Below, one piece after another: positions 37,801 through 50,023 of a stretch of 64,000 bases of DNA (the stretch's first letter is position 1; the number at the start of each line of letters is the position of its first letter). The notes beneath the pieces are model-generated. The model was given only the letters and a program-made list of their open reading frames with translations, made no database searches and was not told the DNA's origin. The position numbers and the translations under genes are program-made. The stretch comes from Diprion similis. Its lineage: Eukaryota; Arthropoda; Insecta; Hymenoptera; Diprionidae. The stretch lies in assembly GCF_021155765.1 (NCBI RefSeq), contig NC_060112.1, positions 17,422,001-17,486,000 on the forward strand, in the 5' to 3' direction.

Positions 37801-40800
37801 ACCCGCTTTTAAACGCATCGGGAATTTCACGCGATGCGAGAATAGGATATGCGACGACGTGTCTTCTCATCGACTCAGCAACCAGTCTGTATAGCAGCTG
37901 TTCCTACCGTCAGCTATCGAGAAACCACCACACACTGCACAACGGCTTAGCTGCGTATTTCATTAACGAAATGTTGACCCCGCAATTGAATCGGGAACCA
38001 GTTTTAATGTACCGCAATATATTAGGATTTCAAAAAAATTATCCGTAATTACATAAGTAACGAATAGAGTTAATTTTTTTCGTCAATCGCGACGATTTTC
38101 TTTCTCACATGACTATGTGAAAAGAGTTTTTATGCAATTGATTAGATTCGTTCCTTTTATCGTGTATTCGTTATTTGGCCGAGAATGGATACTTATATGT
38201 ATCGCAACTGAAGGAGAGTTATTGATGTGTCCTTGAAATGTGTTTCAAAATGATAGGATTGAATATATCAGATGCGGTGTTTCGCAGCGTGGAGATCTTG
38301 AGATTTAATCTTTTGCACCGCTCGAAAGAATTACCAATTTAGTTTCAAATTCATGAAAGCGGAAACTTCGCAATGCTGAGCAAGTGCTATGTTCTTATTC
38401 CTTTCACTGCTGGCCAATTATGTAGTACCGAGGAGTACACGTTGTATTAGGTGTAAATAATTACGGTAGTTTAGATAATACGTAAAATATTTACCGTCCC
38501 ATTTTTCAATACACCCAGTCGAGATTTTAAAAATCGTTTAAAAACCCACAAACATGTTCTCGACATACCTATATTCCTATATTTAAATAGTAGAAAATTG
38601 TGTCGTTTCAATTCACGCAGCACTTGCGTTTTTTTTAAGATAATTTTTCCGAATAACGTTGCAACTACGTTCTAGGTATTGGTATAATTGCGAAACACAA
38701 TGAAGCACAATTAAGCCTAGACGGTTCAGTTTGCCGCGAGAAAGAGGAAAAGAAAAACTGATGGAAATAATGAAATGGCGATATAACGCTGGCGATGTTG
38801 CGCTGAGACAAGTGTATTATGCTAAGTACTGCTGGCCAGCTGGCTGACTCACTGGGAATGTCACACTTGACTAGAATAATCGTATATATTATACACAGAC
38901 ATGTTTTCAGGTTTTTTGTTACTGAAACATGATCCGTTCTATCGTTGCGAGTGTCTACCCAGTTGCCTCAGCTGTATACTGCTTGTGACAGCACGTCTTC
39001 TTTCTATTGATTAATTGTTCAAGGCATATTTAGTTACTTGTGTGGTATTAATAACTCGTGAGGATTTTTGACTTGCTCTGAAATTCATGCATATTACCTT
39101 GATCAATTTCTGTGCTCCGAACTATTCAGATCTCATCTTCTACCAAATGGGTTAATTTGGATTCACATATTCAACAGTGTTGAAAAAAATAAAAATATAT
39201 ACAAAGACGCGTATTCTTATAGACCCAGACCAATTATCCTCGATTGAACAAAGAGTTAATTTACCGATTCCTTTGAATTAGTCACAGACCCCTTAATTAT
39301 TACGTATTCAGATGTTGTCTCTCCGGGTGCATCCACACAGTTGTTGACTTATATACATATACGTCTTCCTTCGCTAAATGAATCATCAGTCTGTAGTTTT
39401 AATTGCGTGAGTTGAGTTAATTTATGAACGCTCAATTGGTATTGAATACTTCGACTTGAAGATTTTAACTAACCCTCCTCATGTATATCAAAATTTATTT
39501 CCAATTCAGGAATTGGGAAACAACAAAACAGATGACTTGAGTACGCCAGGAAGTTCAGGGGCCAATATGGGCAGCATTGCAAGATTTCCAAAATTGGATG
39601 AATGTGCTCACTTTCACTATGAGCATGTCGAACTTGGAGCACTGGAGGTAAGTTGTGATTCATAAATTCGAAAAGTGTGAGAGATCGAAAGAGTAAGACT
39701 CTTCGGAGATCTGAAGAATAAAAAACAAATAACGATATTGTGATTCATTTAATTTTCTCTTTTTTATTAATGTTACAATATGTAATTGATGTCCAGTTTT
39801 GTTGTGCTCAAAGTGTATCACTGTTATAAATCAAATCAGCGAACATAATTTAAAATTATAATCCATTTTATGTAACGATAGAAAACCAAGTGCTGGTTGT
39901 TGCTTTCTCTGGTATTATAGCATGAAGTTAACTTCAGTTAATTGAGAGTATTCGGCGAGCACGGCTTGAAATTCTTGTCCAGAAGTATCTGTGTAAATAA
40001 ATAATCGCGTTAACTTGAATTGATTGCATTTACATAAGTAATTCAGAATTACATCAGTGTTTAATATCGATGTAAGGTTCTTTGATAAGTTTAGTTTCTG
40101 ACCAGTCCTCTTTCATTTGTAAGGTATCGGTTAGCGAAGATCCAAATGATGACATGTACGATGTCAGAGTGACTTCTGGTGACGCATGCTGGACCCTACA
40201 ACGCTCCTATGAAAACTTTGTCATGTTTGACAAGCAGTTGCATCGATGTATATTCGACAGGAAGTTTTCATCGCTAACAGAGCTTTCCGACGATCAACCA
40301 GAGAATACTACGGTTGTGTTGAAGGATTACTTGTCCCGATTTTCACAGCTCAGTCATGAGGGCTTGAATTGTGGGCCTGTTTTAAATTGGCTGCAACTGG
40401 ACAATAGGGGAAGAAGAATTCTTGTTCCAGAGGCTGATTCGTGTCCAATTAACACGCCAGCTGTGGCTGCAGCTTATGCTGTTAGGCCTTATGCTGCACA
40501 AGCCCAGGATGAGATTTCATTTCAGGTATATGTTACTCTTGAACTTTTTTAATGAAAATTAATTTTCAAGTTTGCCCTGTATAAGCTTCAGCTGTCAACT
40601 CGAATTTGCAGCAAGATCTGATATTATTACCAATGACTAAAAAGAATATTTTGAAGTGTGTGATACTGCAATAAAAGTGTCACTTCATATGAACGTAAAT
40701 ACTGTAATATGAAACATAATAATTGTCTTGAGAATGTTATGAAATAGCAACAGAATGTTGCGTATGAGACAAAGAATTGTTACGCGGTGTGACAATTTAT

Positions 40801-43800
40801 TATTAAAGTAAATTTGCAGTGAAAAATTGAATACACAATCAATCTGGTGCTGTTTTCCCAATATTTTCCATCACTAAATTTAGTTTCTAACAATATTCAA
40901 AAATTGGGTTGCTTGTTTGTACGAATAAGGTTGAGAAATTTCATTTTTACAAAAATTTAACAGATACTCTATAATGTTGATTGAATGTTTTTTAGGTTGG
41001 GGACATGATCTCAGTAATCGATATGCCACCTCCTGGGGAAAGCACTTGGTGGCGCGGAAAACATGGTTTTGCTGTTGGTTTCTTCCCAGCAGAGTGTGTC
41101 GCTGTTATTGGTGACAAAGTGCCCCGTCATTTAACTGTTTCAACAACAGTAAGGTCGAAACTCCCAGTTAAGCCGGTGCTTCGAAAGCATGGAAAGCTGA
41201 TAGCTTTCTTTAGATCATTTATACTCAATAGACCGTCAAGAAGAAGGCTGAAACAGTCGGGAATATTGAAGGAACGAGTTTTCGGATGTGACTTGGGAGA
41301 GCATCTACTGAATTCAGGTCAAGATGGTAAGTTTATAGTACATGATACTTTTATTTATAGTACATAGATCAGTTCGATCTGATTTCTTATTCAACATCTT
41401 CTTTTTGTTGTTGTTAGTGCATCGTGTTAGACTAACCGTTCTTCTCTTAACTCTTTAGAATATAGATCATATTGAGACGCAGAAAAGACCTTGTTATTAA
41501 CAGTAAATGAATTTTGTTCTTCTATATTAGTCTACTGCGTACAGCAACTTGTTGTAGATGTACAAAAAATCTGAAGATATACCCAAAATAGTACATTACC
41601 AGCTCCAAAGAAACTATTCTCTGCGCGCAGTATGACGTTGGAATCAGTATATGGGATTGCTGTATGTCTAATAGCAGTTAATTGTTTCATTGTTAGTGTA
41701 CAAAACTAAGGCGAACTGAAAAATATATCCTTATAGATGTACAGTTTATTTGCAATATCTTACACTTTGATTCCTATGGCTACTATAGCTGAGAAGAATA
41801 AAGAAAAAGAGGAAAAAATATAATGAAGTGAAAGAAGAGCGTCAATTATCTTCTGTCTTTCTGTCTTCATATCAATCATTCATTACGAAATTATAGCACA
41901 TCATTTATTCAACTTTAAATGCAACTTTTTTGTTTGCAAATATTTAAGTCAATTTATTGATTTATTTCAATAAAGTAGTTCTGAATTTAATTTCATTTAA
42001 TAATTTAGTACCAACGGTGCTTACCTGCTGTGCCAAATTCATTGAAACTAATGGCCTGGTTGACGGGATATATCGTCTAAGTGGAGTAACCTCTAACATT
42101 CAACGACTGCGGCATGCGTTTGACGAGGATAGAGTACCAGCGCTTCATTCAGATGAAAGTATACTGCAAGACATTCATTCAGTGGCTTCATTGCTGAAAA
42201 TGTACTTCAGAGAATTACCTAATCCGTTGTGTACGTATCAGCTATACTCCGCTTTTGTTGGAGCAGTGCAGGCTGAAACAGATGCAGACAGACTGAGATA
42301 CATGAGAGATGCAGTGCGAAAACTACCCCCACCTCACTATAGGTAAACATCTTTAATTATTTTTAGTACTTGACAAAAAGTACGTTCACATTCATCATTC
42401 AGTTTACTGATTTATGATATTACCTTACTACAGGACACTTGAATACCTGATGCGACATCTGGCCAAAGTCGCAGCTTGTGGGAAAGAGACTGGTATGACT
42501 TCTCGCAATGTAGCTATTGTCTGGGCACCCAATCTTCTTCGCTGCAAGGAGTTGGAAGTCGGTGGAGTGGCAGCTCTTCAAGGGGTTGGCGTGCAAGCTG
42601 TTGTTACTGAATTCTTGGTGTGTTATGCAGAGCTGATCTTTGGTGACGGTCCTGTCGGCAGGCCTAAATCCTTGGCTATTACAACACCGGCTAGACTTTT
42701 GAGCCTAGAAGAGGCTAGGAGTCGTGTGCTCCGTGGTGAATCTGATTACATAGAAGTTGGTGCAGGTCCAGCTGGCCTGCCTCTACACTATCATACGGTT
42801 ATCGAATTGCCCAGGAAGAGACATGGATCAAAAAGGTCGCCGTCGTTGAATTGGAGAGCGCTATTCACCAGAGGTGGCTTGGGAGCTCGTGGTAAGGCCA
42901 GGCAAGCCAGAACTCCACCTCAAGTTGAGATTCCCAGTTCTCTAAACTCGTTACGAAGACTGAGGCCAGTTAAAAGTGCCGATAGTTTGGATGGCGAGGA
43001 TAGTCTTGGGCCGCTTCTCGGACCACCGCCCATTAGACCCTGTGGTCATAGTCGTTCTATATCACACGATTCCTATTTTGATCACTTAGCGGATGCCCCC
43101 AGTTCTAATTCGCCATTGGACTTGTCAGAAATTCAGCTGAATTTTGATTTGGAAGAAAGGGAAATGAGAATGTTCTCGGAGGATGAAGGGGGAGGCATTG
43201 CGTCCATTGAGGCCTCTCCGAGAAGGCAACGGCCAGAGGGTCCACAATGCACAGCTGTTAGTGGAGGATCCAAAAGAAAGAGGTCCAGACTGGAAGAGCG
43301 GTTGCACTGTGACGTTGAGCTTCGATTCATTGATAGCCAAAGCCCAGATCAGGTGAGAATAATGCGAACCTTGATTTTTGTTCTGTCAATTTTCTCCGAG
43401 TCTCCATTATGTTAGACTGGTCTCTAATTAGGTTTGTATAAATTCATTTTGAATCTGACTCATAATCGGTATATCTTTCACATGCGCTTACAGGTCATGG
43501 TTTCGGCGGAGGTGCATGGCACGGAGACTCCTTCTCCTTTACCGACGCCAGGTTACTTGCCATTACTTTCAGAAGCCTCGACGCCATTAACACCTGCAAC
43601 TTTACCAGGAACTCCTCCGTCTATTTCACCGAATCCAGCCAGCAGTTCTAGAATAAGTTTCAGGAGTTTTACATTACCCTTAGACATCAGCGACAACCAA
43701 AATAGTCAAGACAGATCAAAGAGGGTTACAGTTTCTTCTGATCGAATATCTAATTCTAGTCACAGACTATCAGCTAATTACGATAACGAAAATGACATAA

Positions 43801-46226
43801 AGTTATGCGACAGAATTTCAACTCCTGCCTCGGACCAAGATATGACACCTTGCGAGCGAATAACTCCGACCTATGACAGACTCACGGAATCTTATGACAG
43901 CAGAATAACTGCATCATCCGAGGGGCAAGAAATTTCTGAAGAATCTTGTCAAAGGGTGTTGGATTCACCAGATCAAGAAATGACACCTTGCGACAAAATG
44001 ACGAGAGATAACAGTTGCACGAGTTATGATGGCACCACGTTGCCGTCTAATGAGATTCTTGAGTCTAGTTCAAGTTGTGAAAGAATACTGCCGTTAAGTC
44101 CGGTCAAAACAAGCTACGATCGAAGTATTCCACAATCTGATTCTTCAGCACATATTGATGATGATACGCAAGACAATCATCTGGAGTCTTCTAATTGCCT
44201 GACATCTTCAGAGCTGCAAGAGAACGCTTGTTCAGAAGATAGCAGTGGATCAATTCTGCATAGTGAGAATGTTTCACAAAGTACATCTCTTAGCTCCCAA
44301 CCAGAAGAGTTAATCGTTGAAACGCTTAAAACTCTCGGTAGTGAACCGAGTAAGTTACCATTGACTAATACCGATCTCGATTCTCCAATGTCGTGTGAAC
44401 AAGCTCTCGAAGACTTACCAGATTCTGGTTTTGTGATCTGTGACAGTTCTGACAGAATGCTTACTAATACAGAAACTCAACCAGTGACGTCAAACCCCAA
44501 TGACTCTGGAGAATGGGTGATGGTTGAAAGAACATCCGAGTCTGGAGTCTCGCCAACAAGCGTTTCCAGTGATCTTACTGATCTTATACAGGAAACTGTG
44601 GATCCTGCTTTAGCGACGGATGCACCGCAGATACAATCCTTGTCCGAAAACATTTCTAGAACGTCGCTTGATCTCACAATGGGTTCGACTATTGCTACGG
44701 ATATCGATACGTCTTGTATTGGTATCAGCGAATTGACAGACAGTCCTGTAGTACAGAAAAAAGAATCTGAAAACCTAGCATTGCATCAGATTGAAGCAAA
44801 GGAATGCAAAGAAATGATAGAGCATGATGAGCGTATTAGTAAAGAAAAAGTTTTCGTTTCTGGCGATCGTGGACAAGAAAATACTTGTGTGAATGGGACA
44901 AAGTTGTCTAGCAGCGTGCAGTTTGTGTTACGAGATCGATCTAGTACTTCTCACAGGGACGAAAATGAAGCAGAACTCGTTAGTAGGCGTTCACCTGCGA
45001 AGCATCAGTTGAATTTAGATTTGAATTGTGTGAAAAAACCACTCCACGAAACTCATTTCAATGATCCAGAGGTGTACTCAGAAAATGATGGCACAGCTAT
45101 TGATGAAAACTATAGAACCAAGAGCGAAGGCTCTCCCAGTATACACACACCATTCAATCAGCTAGCTGATTTTCAATGTCAGCTTTCACCTGACAATTCC
45201 GACAAGCATCGAAATAGTTCGTACAATAATAAAAGTCCAGAGCATCAACAGTTTTACAGACAAACATCTGAAAATCGATTACATTGTCGCGTAAGTTCAA
45301 AAGTTCAACAAAACTATGATATGCCGAACAAATATCATTCTGAACATGTACATGAGGAAGAAAATTACTCAGATACGAAGCACGGTGACTCGCGACAATC
45401 GCAAGTGAATGTTAGAAAAACGTCGCACCTTTCTCAAAACAATGCAGAAGTAGTTATACCATCAGAAAATGCTGCAGAGCCATGCGAAATAGCACATGCC
45501 CCTGAGGGTGCGTCAGAAGCACCCTCTCTAGCTTCATCTTGTACATTTTCCAATGCATCATCACCAGTTGACGATTCCGTTGTGCTGCGCGACACAGCTG
45601 CGATCTTGGAAGAGTTGGCTCTGCAGAGATTATCAGGTGGAGGGACAAACGATATGCCCATTACTCCCAGAAGGAGATATGACTCTGAGGTAACAAGGGA
45701 CCGTAGAAGCTTCGACTCTGAAATTGGACGAGAAATAGTCAGGGAACGTAAGATAAAACAAGAGTTAGATTCTGCCAGAGGGAAGTCCGAAGAACCCCCG
45801 AACAACGGATCTCAACATTTACCCCCGTGCCTGAGAGCTCGCCAAGCGAGAACCACGCGTGCGGCTCTGAGTCGTTCACTGGATGAAGCCAAGTTCAATC
45901 GAATGACCGGCGGCTCGTCCCTGCCGACGAAACAAGCCTCTGAAGACTCTCAGCATAGTTCTACGCCGAATGTAGGCTCTCAATCTTCTATGCTCTCGGC
46001 AAATAGCTCGGAAAGAACGTCACAGAAAAATTTGGGAGGTATTGATTTGGGGGATCCAAGGTGCAGGGAGAGAATAGAAAGATATAAAGAGGAAAGGAGA
46101 ACTTTTCTAAGAGATAAATATAGATCTGAAAGCTTTCGAGGAGCAAGGTCGAGAGCTGATGACGAAGGAGAACAAGCTCTCTTGGCTAGATTAAAGCAGC
46201 GAGCTTCCAGGCCATCTCTTCATTGA
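34888..46226 (+). CDS. CdGAPr: Rho GTPase-activating protein, ARHGAP32/33-CdGAPr type
   Basis: Accelerates GTP hydrolysis by Rho-family GTPases (the mammalian relatives act on Cdc42/Rac/RhoA). Seven coding exons, phases consistent: 34888-34956, 39510-39647, 40124-40525, 40996-41326, 42009-42342, 42434-43352, 43494-46226; 1641 residues. Order: short N-terminus; conserved ARFPKLDECAHFHYEHVELG; PX-like domain (about 60-180; QRSYENFVMFDKQLH); SH3 (about 195-255; STWWRGKHGFAVGFFP); the linker RGILKERVFGCDLGEHLLNS type; RhoGAP (about 315-510) with arginine finger in DGIYRLSGV, FRELPNPL and IVWAPNLLR; then roughly 1100 disordered residues rich in Ser, Glu and Asp. The start is the first in-frame ATG after a TAG at 34804-34806, reading MPGPTSERPRAHKL. 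The donor of this first exon (AAG|GTTTTT) is weak, so the N-terminal 23 residues are the least secure part. The domain order is that of insect CdGAPr, which is why I use that symbol. The C-terminus ends ...RASRPSLH. Confidence 0.93.
34957..39509 (+). other. First coding intron of the RhoGAP gene
   Basis: A 4.55 kb intron between the N-terminal exon and the exon with the conserved AHFHYE motif. It includes CT-rich patches near 36000-36050 and some GC-richer sequence around 37100-37700. No convincing additional exon or gene was seen; alternative first exons cannot be excluded. Confidence 0.55.
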
Positions 46227-46269
46227 CCAAGTGATATTCATAAGCCCCGTACTCTCTTTATCTTTTTTA

Positions 46270-46275
46270 AATAAA
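46270..46275 (+). terminator. Polyadenylation signal AATAAA after the RhoGAP gene
   Basis: AATAAA lies 44 bases after the TGA stop at 46224-46226. Further AATAAA-like sequences occur downstream, so longer 3' UTRs are possible. Confidence 0.5.
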
Positions 46276-49133
46276 GAGTCTATTGTATTTTACGAGAACC
46301 ACGTTAATGTGGATCTATTATTTAACCGTTCTCAAAGTTTGACTGATTCTCTTTCAATCGATTAATCTGCCCAAATTTTTAAATAACGGGCTCATGCTTT
46401 TGTCACAGTCATGAATTATTGTGGCATTTAATGAAGTTTGTGACAATGATGAAGGAGAACCATCTGCGTTCCCCTTTGTTAGATCGGATTTAATTATCTG
46501 AGATGTACCAGAGCAGAAGTATGGATTTAGGTTCTATTTTATTTGGAAATATAATGCTAAACATTTATAAATATGGTACTTGTAATTCTACTGTCGCTAT
46601 TGGTTTCTCAATCTTGATCGCGTTATTTTGTTGAAGATATAAAAATGTTACATCTACAGGTATGTATTCGGATTTCTTCAGATTCTTCTGGACTGAAGAG
46701 GATGTGTTATACCAAAAAAACACCCATTCCTCTTTAATAGCTTTATTACGCGACAACTGAGTTGGAATTTAACAAATTTTAATTTTCTAACTCAGATTTA
46801 TTTTTTAATCCTGTAATGAATATTGAGTACAGACCTTTGTTTTTACCTTTCATTATGTTACCAATTAAATTCATACTGATTATTAATAGCGATAACTTTG
46901 ATGTTCGAAGTCTGAAGGTTGTGTTTGCTTTAATAATTATTAGCCAAAGGATACAGAGTTATCCATACCTAATGACACCATATATCTTATTTCGTTAATT
47001 TTTATATTACGTCAATGTGTTTCCTCTTACAATGTATTTATCATTCAATTATTGATAGATTTCATATACTACCCAGAGCTCTGGTGCGTTTCAATACTTA
47101 CGTTAAAAATTTCGTCAGCAATTGAGAAAATGAAAAACAAATTTTTATAATTTACGTCTATATTAAGTTAAGTATTTTATATAATGTATGTAAGAATGTT
47201 ATTAATTTTTCCTATTATGGACAGGTCCATAGTAATATTAATGTGTTTTGTACATGCTAGTTTTTAAGTACGAGTAAGGTCAACGATCTAATATATTGAC
47301 TTGAAGTTAATTCATTCGTTGAATCAATTGCTGGTGAAAATTTTTCACGAAATCAAGATTACTATTACAAGTTCAATAATTTTTTCATAGGTACAATTAT
47401 CCACATATTTAGACTAATGCATTATTCAAGCCGCCAAATCGCGATTCTACCGTTCGTAGTATGGAAATTTACATACAACGTTTTATTAGCTTTACTATAA
47501 ATATACTAATGCCGTTAACGAATACTCCAAAAATATATTGACAATATGGTGTTTGTGGAGAATGCCGTGCAAATACATAAAATATTATATAATAGGTATA
47601 TATAAAAACACAAACAAGAAATCTCTCCAATAAAAAAATCTGTAGGCAACAAAAAAACCGGACCATAAATGTTCAGCCATTAAGTCTTATTATTAATAGT
47701 ATGGTATCTCGTGATGATAGTACATAGTTATAAATGTATCAAAGATAGTTAATAGGATAATTGGAAAGGTAGGCTATTGAACTGTCTAAAAATCGCTTTA
47801 ATTGGTAAAATTTTTTGCCTGCTTTGATATTTAAGACCATGACTTTATTTACAACTGATTTTAGATTCAAGTTTACAGCTTTCTGATCAATATTAAATAC
47901 TCTCTATTATTTTTTCGCCTCCTAAAATTCAGACGTTTTCCACGTTCGAGCAATCCATAATTTCACGAATCATATAACGTCATGGTACTTATCGATAATG
48001 ATTATTCCACTCTATATATTTATATTGCAAAAACAAAAGTTTCAAGATTTGTCTATCGTAGTAATAACTCTCATAAGGTAATCCAGATATTATTAATGCT
48101 GTTAAGCTCGCCATCTAATTATTCTAAATCAAGTTAAAAATTATAATCAACTTTCCAGTCTAATCATATGTGACGGTACATAACGCAATGCGCAATACAT
48201 ACCGGAAAGATATTTATTTTTAATAATTTGAAATTCGTGAATAGTGATTATATTCATTTTAGGATTATAGGCAATTACCAACAAGGCTTTACTGCTGGCG
48301 ATAATATTATACGGACAAAATTGAAGATTGAAAAAAATTCTCTTAGCTAGAGTAGCTAGATATAATAAGAATAAAGGCTAATGTAACTACATCGTTTAAT
48401 AGTAATCTTGTTTTTTGACGTATAAGAACCCGCCGTTCATCGGCTTCGATCGATTTGCGTCACTTTATTAATTATCTGATATGATAGATGTTTTGTTATT
48501 ATTGAAGAACTGTTTGGCTCATTGCATTATTATTATATATAAATAAAAATATATGTAAACAATTATAAATATTATAAATATGCAGATAAAAGTTAGACTC
48601 TTTGAATTTCTCTTCCAAATCCAAAGAATTTTCTATCTGCATGTATAGTATTTAAAGTAATACTGGACATTATAAAATTTATCCATCGCGGTTATTGGAT
48701 TATAAGATTTGACGATTATACATCACATGTTGCTCAATAACATAGATTTTGACAACATAACTCAACAATTCTGATGTATATAAACAGAAAACGATAAAAA
48801 TTATTCACATTTCAAAATGGAGCCGAAAGTAAAGTACCTCTAATATATCTTTATATCATTACAACATTTCTATTAATTTTAAATTCAACAGATACGATTA
48901 TTGAAAAGTTCTCTGTAAAAATAATCCTCTTTAAATTTCCTCAGCGATGTAAGAGCTGATCGTGAGCCAATTGAGTATGACATTTTTCTCACATAGAATC
49001 TGATCTATACTGCACTATAAGGCTCTGTAAGTGACCGTTTGAAAAAAAACTCGGCTAACCCGATATTACACGGGATGAATAGCTTTTCTAGAGTATTCCA
49101 AGTATTTGACGGAGTCTTTAGAAATTTATACTT

Positions 49134-49316
49134 GTGAAACTTTGTATAGAAATCCTTCAGTCTTATACTTTCTATAACAACGATGATAGAGAGTGGTTGA
49201 GGGTGAGAGGTCCCCGAAGGACCCGTGGAGAATCCGGGGCCTTTATGTCGGAGCGGAGGTCTTCTAGAGGTGCTCTTGAAGGGTACTCGACGTCCACTTT
49301 GGAACAGGAAGCTTAG
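49134..49316 (+). other. Isolated coding-like segment, unassigned
   Basis: A plus-strand open stretch whose last part (RGPRRTRGESGAFMSERRSS... ending TLEQEA then TAG) sits in a short GC-rich island inside AT-rich DNA. It might be a terminal exon of an unseen transcript or an alternative RhoGAP 3' exon. The opposite strand is open too (49005-49421). I could not join it to anything, and it may be chance. Confidence 0.15.
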
Positions 49317-49979
49317 AGGTGACTGCTGAGTGAGGACGCCTTCGTGACTATCGTGGCATCTCTCTGGGTAATTATTTTTAAACACGTCGTGGAGATACGA
49401 ATCTTCTCGCCAAACAAACACTAAATATCTTTCCTATCTCTAGTACCTTCTATATACGTATAACTAAGTAACAATACCACTAATTGGTACTTTGAAACGT
49501 GATTTAGGGATACGTAAACTGTGCTGAAATCACTTTTAGAATGAGAAATTGGGTTGGCACCGCAATCCGATCAAGATTACGGACGATCTGTTCTTTCGCC
49601 GTGGTACCGTTATTTTTGCTAAACAGTTGGAAGAAATAGTGAAATAAACGAACAAGATATATTTAATTTCCGATTGCATTACTGTCGGCTAATCCATAGG
49701 ATCCTGCTAAACATTTAAATCTCTATTTATCCGCAAATATATATCTAGATTGAAATCAATACAAAACTAAGAGTTTCCGCATACATATAGTTGTAATTAT
49801 AAATGACACCAATGTTCAGAGTCGTGTACAGACTTATGTTAGGTATGTACTCTAAAAGAAATAGTTTTGGTGACCGGGTAGTTTCATGGGCGCGAATTTG
49901 CGGACAAAATATTTTAGTATATCTATGTATTCGTGTGTCACTGTTTCCTACCCGAAGGGCGTCGCGGCGTTGTCGGCAT

Positions 49980-50023
49980 CATCGTCGTCGCCGACGCCGA
50001 CGTCGTCGTCGTCGTCGTCGTCG
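49980..50023. repeat. (GTC)n / CGT trinucleotide repeat
   Basis: Imperfect CGT/CGCCGA units followed by about eight perfect GTC units. The poly-arginine frame over it starts outside and is a by-product of the repeat. Confidence 0.9.

Noticed and set aside
43125..45805. Several minus-strand open frames of 60-120 codons
   Set aside because: Antisense shadows of the RhoGAP terminal exons, with no domains of their own.
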